Source: Phycisphaeraceae bacterium (GTDB taxonomy: Bacteria; Planctomycetota; Phycisphaerae; Phycisphaerales; UBA1924). From it: 64,000 bases of DNA. The DNA lies in NCBI GenBank assembly GCA_015200025.1, contig CP054186.1:1-64000 (forward strand), given 5' to 3'. A program made the position numbers and the translations under genes. Positions 32,789-43,298 of the stretch are shown piece after piece (positions within the stretch are counted from its first letter, which is position 1; each line of letters begins with the position of its first letter). Under the pieces are notes generated by a model. That model made no database searches and was not told where the DNA came from. It was given only the letters and a program-made list of their open reading frames with translations.

Positions 32789-35047
32789 TCAGGCGGTGAG
32801 GGAATCGAGATAGGCGTTGAGGAGTTCGGCGACGCTCCAGGCCTGGGCCATGCACCCGTCGGCGCGGCGTGGGTCGCGCTCGGAAGTTTCGGCGTCGTAA
32901 ACCTCGGGGATCTGCCCGATGGCGGCGCCGGCGCGGAGGCTCTCAACGAGGGGCGAGAGGGCGGTGCGGATGTCGTGGGCGGGGGCGCCGAGTCGCTTCA
33001 TGGCGCGTGCGTAGGGGCCGATGAGCCAGGGCCAGACGGTGCCGTTGTGGTAGGCGCGGTCACGGTCGGTGAGCGCGCCGCGGTACCTGGGGGCGAACTT
33101 GGGGTCTTTGGCGTCGAGGGTTCGGAGGCCCATGGGGGTGAGGAGGCGGTCTCGTACGGCGTGGAGGACGGCGCGGGCGCGGTCGTCGTCGAGGGGTGAG
33201 AAGGGTTGTGAGATGGCGAAGATCTGGTTGGGCCTGAACTCGGGAGAGGGGCTTTCGCGTCCGTGGACGGGGGTGAGGGTGTCGAAGAGGCAGGAACGGG
33301 CGGGGTCCCAGAACTTGGCGCGGAAGGACTCGCCGGCGTGCTCGGCCCAGGCGCGGAGCTGGGCGGCGTCGGCGGGATCGTCGATCTCGCGGGCCTGGGC
33401 GACTTCGAGGAGGCCCGAGTACCAGAGGGCGGAGAGTTCGACGGGCTTGCCGTGGCGTGGGGTGAAGACGACGCCGTCGCGTTTGGCGTCCATCCAGGTG
33501 AGTTGGGTGGAATCGTCTCCGGCGCGGATGAGCCCGTCGTCGTCGACGGCGATGCCGAAGTGGGTCCCGGCGCGGTAGGCGTGGATGATGCTGGAACAGG
33601 CGTCGAGGATGTCGCCGCGGATGATGTCGGGGTCGGCGGCGGCGGCGGCGAGTTGCGGCGCGGCGTGGAGGAACCAGAGGGAAGCGTCGGCGGTGTTGTA
33701 CTCGGGCTGGCCCGTGCGGTTGTCGAAGCAGTTGGGGATGAGCCCGTCTTTGAGGTGCGTGGCGAAGGCGAGGAGGACGGCGCGGGCCTCGTCGAACCGG
33801 CGCGTGGCGAGGAGGAGCCCGGGGAGGGCGATCATGGAGTCACGCCCCCAGTCGGAGAACCATGGGTACCCGGCGATGATGCTCACGCCGGGGGCGAGGG
33901 CCGGGGCGTCAGGGCGTGGCTCGCGGGCGACGACGAAGAGGTCGGAGGCGGCGACGAGGGAGCCGAGGCGTTCACGCTCGGGCTGGGCCACGGCGTCGGG
34001 GAGGGAGGTCTGGACCGAGGCGGCGAGGCGCTTCAGGCGGTCGGCGTTGGCCTTGGCGATGGCGTTGAAGGAGAGGCCGAAGACGCGCCCGCCCTTGCCC
34101 GCGCCGAGCCCGCCGGGGGCTTCGACCCACGCGGAGATCTCGGCGACGTGTTCCATATCGGAGCCCGAGAGCATGGGAACGCTGGGGAGGGTGACCTCGA
34201 AGGAACCGGGGTTGAAGAGGTCTTCGTGGCAGTCCTGGCCGCGTTCGGCGTCACGGACGTACTCGAAGTTGTACCACCATTGGGGGTCGTGCTTGAAGAG
34301 CCCGGAGACGGCGTCGAGCCCGAGGGTGACGCCGTCGCGGGAGGCCTCGAATCGGCGTTCGTGTGCGGTGATCGCGGGGGGCGTGTGCTCGGCGTGGTGG
34401 ATGAGGGGGCCGTGGAAATCTCGGAGGGCGATGAGGGGTCGGATTTCGAGACGGGCGGCGTGGCCGCCGGTTCGTATCCGCCACTTGAGGACAGCGGCGT
34501 TGGCGCCATGGGCGAGGACGAGTTCCTTGACGACGCGGACGGGCCCGAAGGTGTATTCCCAGCGGACGACACCGGCGGGGTCGCGTTCGAAACGCTGGAG
34601 GAGGTCGGTGCCCTTGGGGCTCATGACGCCCCCGGATCGGCCGCTGAAGCGGAAGGTGGAGAGGTCGATGCGTTGCTCGACGCCTCCCGCGGCGCCGGGG
34701 AGGAGGACGAGCCAATCGGCGGTGGCGGCCCAGGCGAGGACACGCCCGACGGGGGGCGAGGTGGCGGCGATGAGGTAGGCGTGATAGCGGCGGGTGGGGA
34801 CGCCCGCGGCGGTGCCCATGGCGAACCCGCCCAGGCCGTTGGCGAGGACCCATTCGGCGCGGAGGAGGCCGTCGAGCCCGTGTCCTGACCCGGCGGCCCT
34901 GGAGACGAGTGGCCCGAGGGTTCCGCTGTGGCCGGTATCGGCCGGGGTTGCTTTGGTGGTGGAGGTGTCGGGTTTGCGTTTACCGGCCACGGACTGCTCT
35001 CCCGAAGAACGACCGCCCGAGCCGGTTCCGGTGGTTGTGCCGCCCAT
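32789..35047 (-). CDS. Glycogen-debranching-type amylo-alpha-1,6-glucosidase
   Basis: About 752 residues. The N-terminal GDE_N-type domain has the signature EWVLANGLGGFAMGTAAG with TRRYHAYLIAAT, and the C-terminal (alpha/alpha)6 catalytic domain has IIAGYPWFSDWGRDSMIALP with LIPNCFDNRTGQPEYNTADA. These match the archaeal/bacterial type of debranching enzyme that releases alpha-1,6-linked glucose from glycogen-like polymers. I prefer the ATG at 35047 because the preceding 45 residues to 35182 are not conserved in character. The first 45 residues after it are low complexity (Gly, Thr, Ser). No glgB, glgP or other glycogen gene lies nearby in the window. Confidence 0.9.
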   Translation of the reverse strand: MGGTTTGTGSGGRSSGEQSVAGKRKPDTSTTKATPADTGHSGTLGPLVSRAAGSGHGLDGLLRAEWVLANGLGGFAMGTAAGVPTRRYHAYLIAATSPPVGRVLAWAATADWLVLLPGAAGGVEQRIDLSTFRFSGRSGGVMSPKGTDLLQRFERDPAGVVRWEYTFGPVRVVKELVLAHGANAAVLKWRIRTGGHAARLEIRPLIALRDFHGPLIHHAEHTPPAITAHERRFEASRDGVTLGLDAVSGLFKHDPQWWYNFEYVRDAERGQDCHEDLFNPGSFEVTLPSVPMLSGSDMEHVAEISAWVEAPGGLGAGKGGRVFGLSFNAIAKANADRLKRLAASVQTSLPDAVAQPERERLGSLVAASDLFVVAREPRPDAPALAPGVSIIAGYPWFSDWGRDSMIALPGLLLATRRFDEARAVLLAFATHLKDGLIPNCFDNRTGQPEYNTADASLWFLHAAPQLAAAAADPDIIRGDILDACSSIIHAYRAGTHFGIAVDDDGLIRAGDDSTQLTWMDAKRDGVVFTPRHGKPVELSALWYSGLLEVAQAREIDDPADAAQLRAWAEHAGESFRAKFWDPARSCLFDTLTPVHGRESPSPEFRPNQIFAISQPFSPLDDDRARAVLHAVRDRLLTPMGLRTLDAKDPKFAPRYRGALTDRDRAYHNGTVWPWLIGPYARAMKRLGAPAHDIRTALSPLVESLRAGAAIGQIPEVYDAETSERDPRRADGCMAQAWSVAELLNAYLDSLTA

Positions 35048-35293
35048 ACCGCACCTCGCTCTCCCCTCGCCCCCCCCACTCTTATCGCCCGGGACCACGT
35101 GACGCGGACCACGGTTGAGGGGGCGTGTCCGCCGAAGGGCACGCCCGTGGCAGTCCACGGTGCATGATGAGGCCGCGGGCACGCACGCGGTCCGTGGATC
35201 CTACGCCGCCGGGGGGTGAGTTGATCGGCCGAACGGTCGAGAAACGCCGGGGGGATCGGGGAGAAGTGGGGTGAGATGGGTGGAGTGCCTTGA

Positions 35294-36976
<1,683 letters not shown>

Positions 36977-36982
36977 GGGCTC

Positions 36983-37921
36983 GTGGCGACGGCGGCGGGC
37001 GAGGTCTGGACGACGCGGCGGCTGCTCCTGTGGATGCGGCAGACGTTCACGTCGCGAGGGATCGACGCGCCGGGGCTCACCGCGGAGATGCTGCTGGCGC
37101 ACGTGCTGGGGTGCGACCGTCTGCGCCTGCACATGGAGGCGGACCGCCCGGCGTCGGGGGAGGAACGCGAGCGGCTGCGGGATCTTGTGGGGCGGGCGCT
37201 CAAGCACGAGCCGGTGCAGTACCTGGTGGGTGAGGGGTGGTTTTTCGGGATGCCGTTCACGGTGGACCGGCGTGTGCTGATCCCGCGGCCCGGGAGCGGG
37301 ACGATCGTGGAGGCGGTGCTGGAACACGCGCGGGTGACGCCGGCGTTCGGGGGCCCGCCGGGGAAGGAGGCGGGCGAGGGGGTGCTGATCGCGGACATCG
37401 GGACGGGCTCTGGGTGCCTGGCGGTGACGCTGCTCAAGCGGCTGCCGCGGGCGAGGGCGGTGGCGACGGATCTCTCGGCGGGGGCGCTCGAGGTGGCGCG
37501 GGAGAACGCGTCGCGGCACGGGGTGTCGGACCGGATCGACTTCATCGAGGGGGACATGGTGTCGGCACTGGATCGGCACCCGGTGGCCAAGGGTGCGGGG
37601 ACGGTGCATTACCTGGTGAGCAACCCGCCGTATATCCCGGACCACGAGTGGGCGGCGGTGGAGCCGAACGTTCGGTGCCACGAGCCCGAGTCGGCGCTGC
37701 GTGGCGGGGCGGACGGGCTGCGGTATGTGCGGGTGCTGATCGAGGAGGGGCCGAGGGTGATCCGGCCGGGCGGGCTGCTGCTGGTGGAGACGGCGGACTC
37801 GACGGCGTCCACCGCGTGCGGGTTGGCGGGGGCGAGCCCGGACCTGGAGGGGGCGCGGGTGCTGACGGACTTCGAGGGGCTGCCGCGGGTGGTGATGGCG
37901 CGTCGGCTCGGCGGCGGCTGA
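36983..37921 (+). CDS. prmC: Peptide chain release factor N5-glutamine methyltransferase (PrmC/HemK)
   Basis: Methylates the GGQ glutamine of release factors RF1 and RF2 using S-adenosylmethionine. 312 residues. It has the N-terminal helical domain, the SAM-binding IADIGTGSGCLAVTLL (glycine loop at 140-144) and the catalytic NPPY at 214-217 in LVSNPPYIPDHEW. The usual PRPETE motif is changed to PRPGSG. The GTG start is six bases after guaB and is preceded by GGGAG, so the two genes probably share a message. Confidence 0.93.
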   Translation: MATAAGEVWTTRRLLLWMRQTFTSRGIDAPGLTAEMLLAHVLGCDRLRLHMEADRPASGEERERLRDLVGRALKHEPVQYLVGEGWFFGMPFTVDRRVLIPRPGSGTIVEAVLEHARVTPAFGGPPGKEAGEGVLIADIGTGSGCLAVTLLKRLPRARAVATDLSAGALEVARENASRHGVSDRIDFIEGDMVSALDRHPVAKGAGTVHYLVSNPPYIPDHEWAAVEPNVRCHEPESALRGGADGLRYVRVLIEEGPRVIRPGGLLLVETADSTASTACGLAGASPDLEGARVLTDFEGLPRVVMARRLGGG

Positions 37922-37996
37922 ACTTCACGGGTTCTTGACGGATTCTGAGCGCGTCGGGTGTGGCGGGCGCCAGCGCGGGAGCGGACCATCCGCCCC

Positions 37997-39286
37997 GTGC
38001 GACGCGTGACACAACGATTGGAGTCCGGCCCGGCGTGGGTGCTCGCGTTGTGGGCGATGGCGGCGTCGTTCTCGGCGTACTTCTGCATGTACGCGTACCG
38101 CAAACCCTTCGCGGCGGCGGGGTTCGAGGGCGAGTCGTTCTTCGGGTCGGGGGTCGGGCTCAAGACGGCGCTGGTGATCGGGCAGATCGTGGGGTACACG
38201 ATCTCGAAGTTCATGGGCATCAAGGTGTGCTCGGAGATGGGGGCGGGGTCGCGCGGGCGGGCGCTGATGGTGATGATCCTGGCGGCGCAGGGGGCGCTGC
38301 TGGCGTTCGCGCTATTGCCGGGCTCGTGGAAGGTCGCGGCGATGTGCCTCAACGGGCTCCCGCTGGGGATGGTGTGGGGCGTGGCGGTGAGCTATCTGGA
38401 GGGCCGCCGGGCGAGCGAGGTGATGCTGGCGGGGCTGTCGTGCTCGTACATCGTGGCGAGCGGGGTGGTCAAGGACGCGGGGATCGGGGTGATGCGGGCC
38501 TTCGGGACGTCGGAGGCGTGGATGCCGTTCGTGACGGGGGCGTTGTTCCTGCCGGCGTTCGCGGTGTCGGTGTGGATGCTCGAGCGGCTCCCCCCCCCCA
38601 CCGCCCGGGATATCGAGGAGCGGACCCGGCGGGCGCCGATGATGGCCTCCGAGCGGTGGGCGTTCCTGACGCGTTTCCTGCCCGGGATGGTGATGCTGCT
38701 GGGGGTGTATTTCCTGCTGACGGCGTACCGGGACTTCCGGGACAACTACGGGGTCGAGGTGTTCCGCGAGCTGGGCTACGGGGAGACGCCGGGGATCTTC
38801 ACGCGTACGGAGGTCCCCGTGGCGTTCGGGGTGATGGGGTGCCTGGCGCTGATCTCGCTGGCGAGGTCGAACCGGGTGGGGATCGGGCTGGTGTTCCTGA
38901 TGATGACGGCGGGGGTGGTCCTGATGGGGGCGGCGACGCTGGCGTTCGACGGGGGGCGGGTGAGCGGGGCGTGGTGGATGACGCTGGTGGGGCTGGGGGC
39001 GTACATGGCGTACGTGCCGTTCGGGAGCGTGCTGTTCGACCGGCTGATCGCATCGACGCGGGTGGTGGGGACGGCGGTGTTCGCGATCTACGTGTTCGAC
39101 GCGGTGGGGTACACGGGGAGCGTGGGGGTGCAGTTGTTCAAGGACCTCGGGGCGTCGTCGAGCACGAGGCTGGAGTTTTTCCGGGGGCTGACGTACGCGA
39201 TGTCGGGGGTCGGGGTGGTGCTGCTGGGGGGGGCGTACGCGTACTTCGCGGTGCGTCACCTGCGCGGGGGCGCTGGGCGGGGCTGA
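37997..39286 (+). CDS. DUF5690-type multi-pass membrane transporter
   Basis: About 429 residues with 11-12 hydrophobic segments and an MFS-like topology. The opening ASFSAYFCMYAYRKPFAAAG and the following IGQIVGYTISKFMGIKVCSEM are typical of the DUF5690 branch of MFS-like proteins. Its substrate is not known. The start is uncertain: GTG at 37958, 37997 or 38006 all fit. It lies between prmC and hpt, 12 bases before hpt, but hpt has its own promoter-like element. Confidence 0.78.
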   Translation: MRRVTQRLESGPAWVLALWAMAASFSAYFCMYAYRKPFAAAGFEGESFFGSGVGLKTALVIGQIVGYTISKFMGIKVCSEMGAGSRGRALMVMILAAQGALLAFALLPGSWKVAAMCLNGLPLGMVWGVAVSYLEGRRASEVMLAGLSCSYIVASGVVKDAGIGVMRAFGTSEAWMPFVTGALFLPAFAVSVWMLERLPPPTARDIEERTRRAPMMASERWAFLTRFLPGMVMLLGVYFLLTAYRDFRDNYGVEVFRELGYGETPGIFTRTEVPVAFGVMGCLALISLARSNRVGIGLVFLMMTAGVVLMGAATLAFDGGRVSGAWWMTLVGLGAYMAYVPFGSVLFDRLIASTRVVGTAVFAIYVFDAVGYTGSVGVQLFKDLGASSSTRLEFFRGLTYAMSGVGVVLLGGAYAYFAVRHLRGGAGRG

Positions 39287-39292
39287 TATGCT
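39287..39292 (+). promoter_or_regulatory. -10 element TATGCT for hpt
   Basis: TATGCT ends six bases before the ATG at 39299, the same hexamer and spacing as upstream of the ROK gene at 8795. Confidence 0.55.
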
Positions 39293-39298
39293 GGGGGC

Positions 39299-39871
39299 AT
39301 GCGAGCGGACCTGGGCGAAACGTTGGTGACGCGGGAGGCTATCGCGCGTCGCGTGGAGGCGATGGGCCGGGCGCTGGCGTCGGACCTCGAAGGGTCGATG
39401 CGGGCGAGCGGAGACGACCCCTCGGGGGGGAACGTGGTGCTGATCCCGGTGTTGACCGGGGCGCTGGTGTTCACGGCGGACCTGATCCGCGAGCTGCCGC
39501 TGAAGCTGTCGCTTCGGGTGGTGGCGGTGTCGAGCTACCCGGGGAAGTCGATGGCGTCGAAGGGGGTGAAGATGGCCTCGGAGCTGCCCGGGGACCTGCG
39601 TGGGCGGCACGTGGTGGTCGTGGACGACATCCTGGACTCGGGGCAGACGCTCGGGCTGTTGCGGGACCTGATCGTGGAGCAGGAGCCGGCGTCGGTGCGG
39701 ATCGTGGTACTGCTGCGCAAGCCCGAATCGGCGCGGAAGCGGGCGGTGCCGGTGGAGTACGTGGGGTTCGACATCCCCGACGCGTTCGTGGTGGGATACG
39801 GGCTGGACTACGACGGGTTCTACCGGAACCACCCGGAGATCGCGACGCTGCGTCCCGACGCGATCGGGTGA
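39299..39871 (+). CDS. hpt: Hypoxanthine phosphoribosyltransferase
   Basis: Salvages hypoxanthine (and probably guanine) to IMP/GMP using PRPP in the cytoplasm. 190 residues, normal length. The PRPP-binding loop HVVVVDDILDSGQTLGLL is unmistakable. VLIPVLTGALVFTADLIREL and VEYVGFDIPDAFVVGYGLDY complete the family pattern. It lies close to guaB, giving a local purine group, but may be separately transcribed. Its stop is 21 bases from converging greA. Confidence 0.95.
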   Translation: MRADLGETLVTREAIARRVEAMGRALASDLEGSMRASGDDPSGGNVVLIPVLTGALVFTADLIRELPLKLSLRVVAVSSYPGKSMASKGVKMASELPGDLRGRHVVVVDDILDSGQTLGLLRDLIVEQEPASVRIVVLLRKPESARKRAVPVEYVGFDIPDAFVVGYGLDYDGFYRNHPEIATLRPDAIG

Positions 39872-39892
39872 CGCGGGGGGACGTGCGCCGGG

Positions 39893-40363
39893 TCAGACGA
39901 TCTCGATGATGGCGAACTGTTTGACGCCGCGGGGGGTGGTGACGCGGACGGTGGACCCGACGGCGGCCTTGAAGAGAGCCTCGCCCAGGGGGCTGTTGAG
40001 GGTGACTTCGAAGATGTCGCCGGTGTCCTGGCCCGAGGCTTCGCCGACGAGGCGGTAGAGGTCCTCGTCGCCGCGTTCGACGTCCTTGAGCTTGACGGTG
40101 GATCCGAGCATGACGACGCCCTCGACGGCCTTGGCGAGCTTCTCGTCGATGACGGAGACGTTTTTGAGGCGGTCCTGGAGGCGGCGGATCTCGGCCTCTT
40201 CCATGCCCTGCTGCTCTCGGGCGGCGTGGTAATCCCCGTTCTCCTTGAGGTCGCCCAGGGCCCTTGCCTCGGCGATGCGTTGGGAGATGACGGGGCGGTT
40301 GGCCACCAGGGCCGCCAGCTTGGCCTCGATCTGATCACGCTCGGACTGGGTTACGAACTCCAT
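39893..40363 (-). CDS. greA: Transcription elongation factor GreA
   Basis: Rescues backtracked RNA polymerase by stimulating transcript cleavage. 156 residues, the standard GreA length: an N-terminal coiled coil (DQIEAKLAALV with ALGDLKENGDYHAAREQQGM, where the Asp and Glu at the hairpin tip sit) and the C-terminal FKBP-like part ending in TPRGVKQFAIIEIV. GAGGA about eight bases before the ATG supports this start over a longer frame extending to 41074. Confidence 0.96.
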   Translation of the reverse strand: MEFVTQSERDQIEAKLAALVANRPVISQRIAEARALGDLKENGDYHAAREQQGMEEAEIRRLQDRLKNVSVIDEKLAKAVEGVVMLGSTVKLKDVERGDEDLYRLVGEASGQDTGDIFEVTLNSPLGEALFKAAVGSTVRVTTPRGVKQFAIIEIV

Positions 40364-40424
40364 CACGCCGTCCTCGTGGCCGGGGGAAGCCCGCGATCTC
40401 GATCGCGGATCACCACGATAGGCC

Positions 40425-41231
40425 TCAGCGCGGGCCGGCGACACGGGCCCGCTCGCGGGCGGAGGCGAGCACCCAGGCGGCGCCGGCGAGGGCGAGGACG
40501 ACGGCGAGCGCGACCGCGTGCTCGGCGAGGAAGGCGGTGGGCTCTCCCGACCAGGAGCGGTCCCTCGCGATCTCGAGGAGCCCCGTGGCGGGGGACGCGA
40601 GCCATGCGAGAGCGACGGCGCGGGAGGATGAGGATGGCCACCCCACCGAGAGCAGGGGCCCCGCGGTGGCCAGGGCGACGAACGCGGCGGCCCAAGCGGG
40701 CCTTGTCCAGGCGCCCTGGGGACGGGCGGGATCGGCGTGGGCCGGGCCCAACGCAAAGGCGAGGGCGCCCCCGATGAGGGCGGTCCACGCGAAGAGCGAG
40801 GCGGCGATGGCGGCCACGGTCCAGACGGGCCAGAGGGCGAGCATCGAGAGGGGCCAGACGACGGCCTGAGACGGGACGGCGACGACGAAGAGGTCTTTGG
40901 AGGTGGCGGCGACGCCGCCCTCTCGGGGGAGGACCTGGCTGAGGCGGAGGGCGGGCCAGAGGATGGAGACGCCGACGGCGACGAGGACGAGGAGTTCGCG
41001 TGCGGCGAATCGGGCGGAGAGGGGGTCGATGACGCCGCCCCAGATGAGTTGCCCGTAGCAGGCGACGGTGGCACCGAGGAGATAGATGGTCCAGGCGAGG
41101 GCGAAGAGCCTGGGCTCGCCCCGGCGGTGGGGCCAGCGGTCGGCGGCGGGCGGGGGCGCGAAGACGATGATCTCGTCGGGGGGTCTGGACGGGCCTTCGC
41201 CGGCGGGCGTGGAGGTGTGATCGTGGGTCAC
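40425..41231 (-). CDS. Uncharacterised multi-pass membrane protein, last gene of the mur cluster
   Basis: 268 residues with a Pro-rich cytoplasmic-type N-terminus (about 40 residues) and five or six hydrophobic segments. No known family is recognised. The GTG start overlaps the TGA stop of the FtsQ-like gene (GTGA), so translation is probably coupled to the cell-wall genes upstream. This link suggests an envelope or division role, but it is inference from position only. Confidence 0.75.
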   Translation of the reverse strand: MTHDHTSTPAGEGPSRPPDEIIVFAPPPAADRWPHRRGEPRLFALAWTIYLLGATVACYGQLIWGGVIDPLSARFAARELLVLVAVGVSILWPALRLSQVLPREGGVAATSKDLFVVAVPSQAVVWPLSMLALWPVWTVAAIAASLFAWTALIGGALAFALGPAHADPARPQGAWTRPAWAAAFVALATAGPLLSVGWPSSSSRAVALAWLASPATGLLEIARDRSWSGEPTAFLAEHAVALAVVLALAGAAWVLASARERARVAGPR

Positions 41232-42268
41232 GGGGCGCCCGCGGCGGGTTTGGCGCCCTCGACGGCCGGGGCGCCGGAGGTCTGGTCGACGATGAGGGGC
41301 TTGTCCCAGTGGATTTCGAGAGAGCCGGCGCTGATGGCGCCGTCGATACGCCCGAAGCGGCGGTGGAGCTGGTCGAGCCGCTCGATCTTGCGCACGGTCG
41401 AGATCTCGCCCCAGAGCGGCTTGCTCGGGCGTCCGCCCCAGACCACGCGTTTGCCGGTGTCGGTGACGAGGGCGAGCCTTTTGTCGGCGGCGTAGGTGGA
41501 CGCGTCGACGGCGGTGATCTGCGAGGACCACGGCCTGGGCCTGATCCGGCGGAGCAGTTCGAGCGAGGCTTCGACCTCCTCGCCGGGCCAGGGGGAGGCG
41601 AAGTCCCGCATCGAGCCCCGCTGCGGCGGGCCGGCGGGGACGCCCAGGATGGCGATCATGCCCGATTCGCCCTTGGGGTATTCGACGGGCATGGGACGGG
41701 CTTCCCAGGAGACCAGGACGTCGGTGTCGTTGTGCCTGACCACGGCGGCGGGGATGCGCCACTGGCCGCGGACGCGGGCAACGCCCTCGGGATCGAGCTC
41801 GACCCTGGGCCGGCCGTCGAACCACCCGGAGGCGTCCATCGAGGAGGCGATGGCCTCGAGTGGTTCGCGGGAGAGTGAATCAGGGTTGGACCCCATGGCC
41901 TGCGTCGCGCGTTCGACCAGGCGTTCGCGGAAAGACTCGGGGAGCCAAGTCGGGGGCTCGTTCTGATCGTCTTGGCCGGGGCTCCGGGAGACGGTGGTCA
42001 GGCCGGTGGGGCTGCGCGGGGCGGTGCCGAGGGAGGGCCATTCGAACTGCACGCCGCGGATGGTGGGGCCGACGACGCGTTTGGCGCTGGCTTCGAGGGG
42101 CTTCCACCCGAACCAGACGGCCAACCCGGCGCCCAGGCACAGGCACGCGACCACGACGCTGCAGAGGTAGGTGGTGAACAGTCGCCAATCGAACGGTCGT
42201 TGGGACGCCGGGCCTGACGGCGTCGGCGGCTGCTCGTTCATCGAACCATCCTGGCTCTCGGTGTCCAT
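41228..42268 (-). CDS. FtsQ/DivIB-like membrane protein
   Basis: 346 residues: about 30 cytoplasmic residues, one membrane helix (about 30-53, LFTTYLCSVVVACLCLGAGLAV) and a large extracytoplasmic part. The position directly after murC-murB-ddl is where ftsQ sits in many dcw clusters, and the topology fits FtsQ. The C-terminal DASTYAADKRLALVTDTGKR with VVWGG and IERLDQLHRRFG resembles the FtsQ beta domain (short Asp-start, catalytic-free strands, then the ERL-type segment). FtsQ normally connects the septal machinery assembled by FtsZ, which planctomycetes generally lack. Sequence evidence is moderate, so I leave the symbol empty. AAGGA lies 10 bases upstream of this ATG; an alternative start is 42241. 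Confidence 0.6.
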   Translation of the reverse strand: MDTESQDGSMNEQPPTPSGPASQRPFDWRLFTTYLCSVVVACLCLGAGLAVWFGWKPLEASAKRVVGPTIRGVQFEWPSLGTAPRSPTGLTTVSRSPGQDDQNEPPTWLPESFRERLVERATQAMGSNPDSLSREPLEAIASSMDASGWFDGRPRVELDPEGVARVRGQWRIPAAVVRHNDTDVLVSWEARPMPVEYPKGESGMIAILGVPAGPPQRGSMRDFASPWPGEEVEASLELLRRIRPRPWSSQITAVDASTYAADKRLALVTDTGKRVVWGGRPSKPLWGEISTVRKIERLDQLHRRFGRIDGAISAGSLEIHWDKPLIVDQTSGAPAVEGAKPAAGAP

Positions 42269-42281
42269 CGCGTGTCGTCCT

Positions 42282-43298
42282 TCACGCACCCTGCCGGGCG
42301 TGATTGTAACACCCGGCGGGGGTGCCGGGTGACGCACGGCGTCCCCAGGCCCGGCGGACCAGGGCCCCGCAGAGGCTCCCCATCGGGATCCCGGCGTGCT
42401 GAGCGGCCCGAGGGAGCAGGGAATGATCGGTAAACCCGGGCATGGTGTTGACCTCGAGGAGCCACGCGTTGCCGGCCTGATCGAGGAGGAAATCGACCCT
42501 CGCGAGGTCCCGGCACCCAAGGGCCCGGAAGAGATCGACCGCCCACCCGCGGACACGGTCCCTCACGCCCGGGGGCAATGGCGGGTTCACGGTGTACGTG
42601 GTGTCGTGGCGTTCGTACTTGGCCTTGTAGTCATAGAAGCCCTCGGCGGGGACGATCTCGATGATGTCCAAGGCCTCGGGCCCCTCGCCCAGGTCCAGGA
42701 CACCCACGGTCAATTCGCGCGCCGGGCGGGCCCCGGCGTCGCCGAGCACGGCCCGCTCGACCATGTAGACCCGCCCGGGATGGGCCGCGGCGTCTGCCGT
42801 GGCGGCCTTGCGGGCGGCGCGCCAGTCGTCGGCGTTCCGGCAGATATGAACCCCGACGCTCGACCCCTCGTGGACGGGCTTGACGACCACCGGGTAATCT
42901 CCCAATGGGCACCCCTCATCCCGGGTGTTGAGGACGGCGGCCTGGGCGGTGGGGATCCCCGCGTGGACGGCGGCCATCTTGGTGGCCACTTTGTCCATGG
43001 CGAGGCGAGCGGGCCCGGGGGGCGAGCCGACGTAGGGACGGCCGGCGCGTTCGAGGAGGTCTTGAAGCGGTCCGCCCTCGCCCCAACCGCCGTGCAAGAC
43101 GGGGAAGACAACGTCGCCGGGGAGTTGGGCGAGGTGGGCGTCGGAGGGGCGGTCGATGACGGCGTGGTGGACGGCCCATCCGGCGGCGGTCAGGGCGTCG
43201 GCGACGGCCTTGGCGCTGATGAGGCTGACGGGGCGTTCGGCGTCGGGCCCGCCGCCCAGGACGAGGACGGTGACGCCGGGGATGGGGTGGTGGCTCAC
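42282..43298 (-). CDS. ddl: D-alanine--D-alanine ligase
   Basis: Joins two D-alanines with ATP to make the dipeptide for peptidoglycan. 338 residues. The ATP-grasp features are VVFPVLHGGWGEGGPLQDLLE, VVVKPVHEGSSVGVHI and the metal-binding end ARVDFLLDQAGNAWLLEVNTMPGFTDHSL. The GTG start overlaps the murB stop (GTGA), giving coupling. An apparent longer frame to 44195 is a shadow of murB. The Asp/Glu and Asn metal ligands of the last motif are present. Confidence 0.95.
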   Translation of the reverse strand: MSHHPIPGVTVLVLGGGPDAERPVSLISAKAVADALTAAGWAVHHAVIDRPSDAHLAQLPGDVVFPVLHGGWGEGGPLQDLLERAGRPYVGSPPGPARLAMDKVATKMAAVHAGIPTAQAAVLNTRDEGCPLGDYPVVVKPVHEGSSVGVHICRNADDWRAARKAATADAAAHPGRVYMVERAVLGDAGARPARELTVGVLDLGEGPEALDIIEIVPAEGFYDYKAKYERHDTTYTVNPPLPPGVRDRVRGWAVDLFRALGCRDLARVDFLLDQAGNAWLLEVNTMPGFTDHSLLPRAAQHAGIPMGSLCGALVRRAWGRRASPGTPAGCYNHARQGA

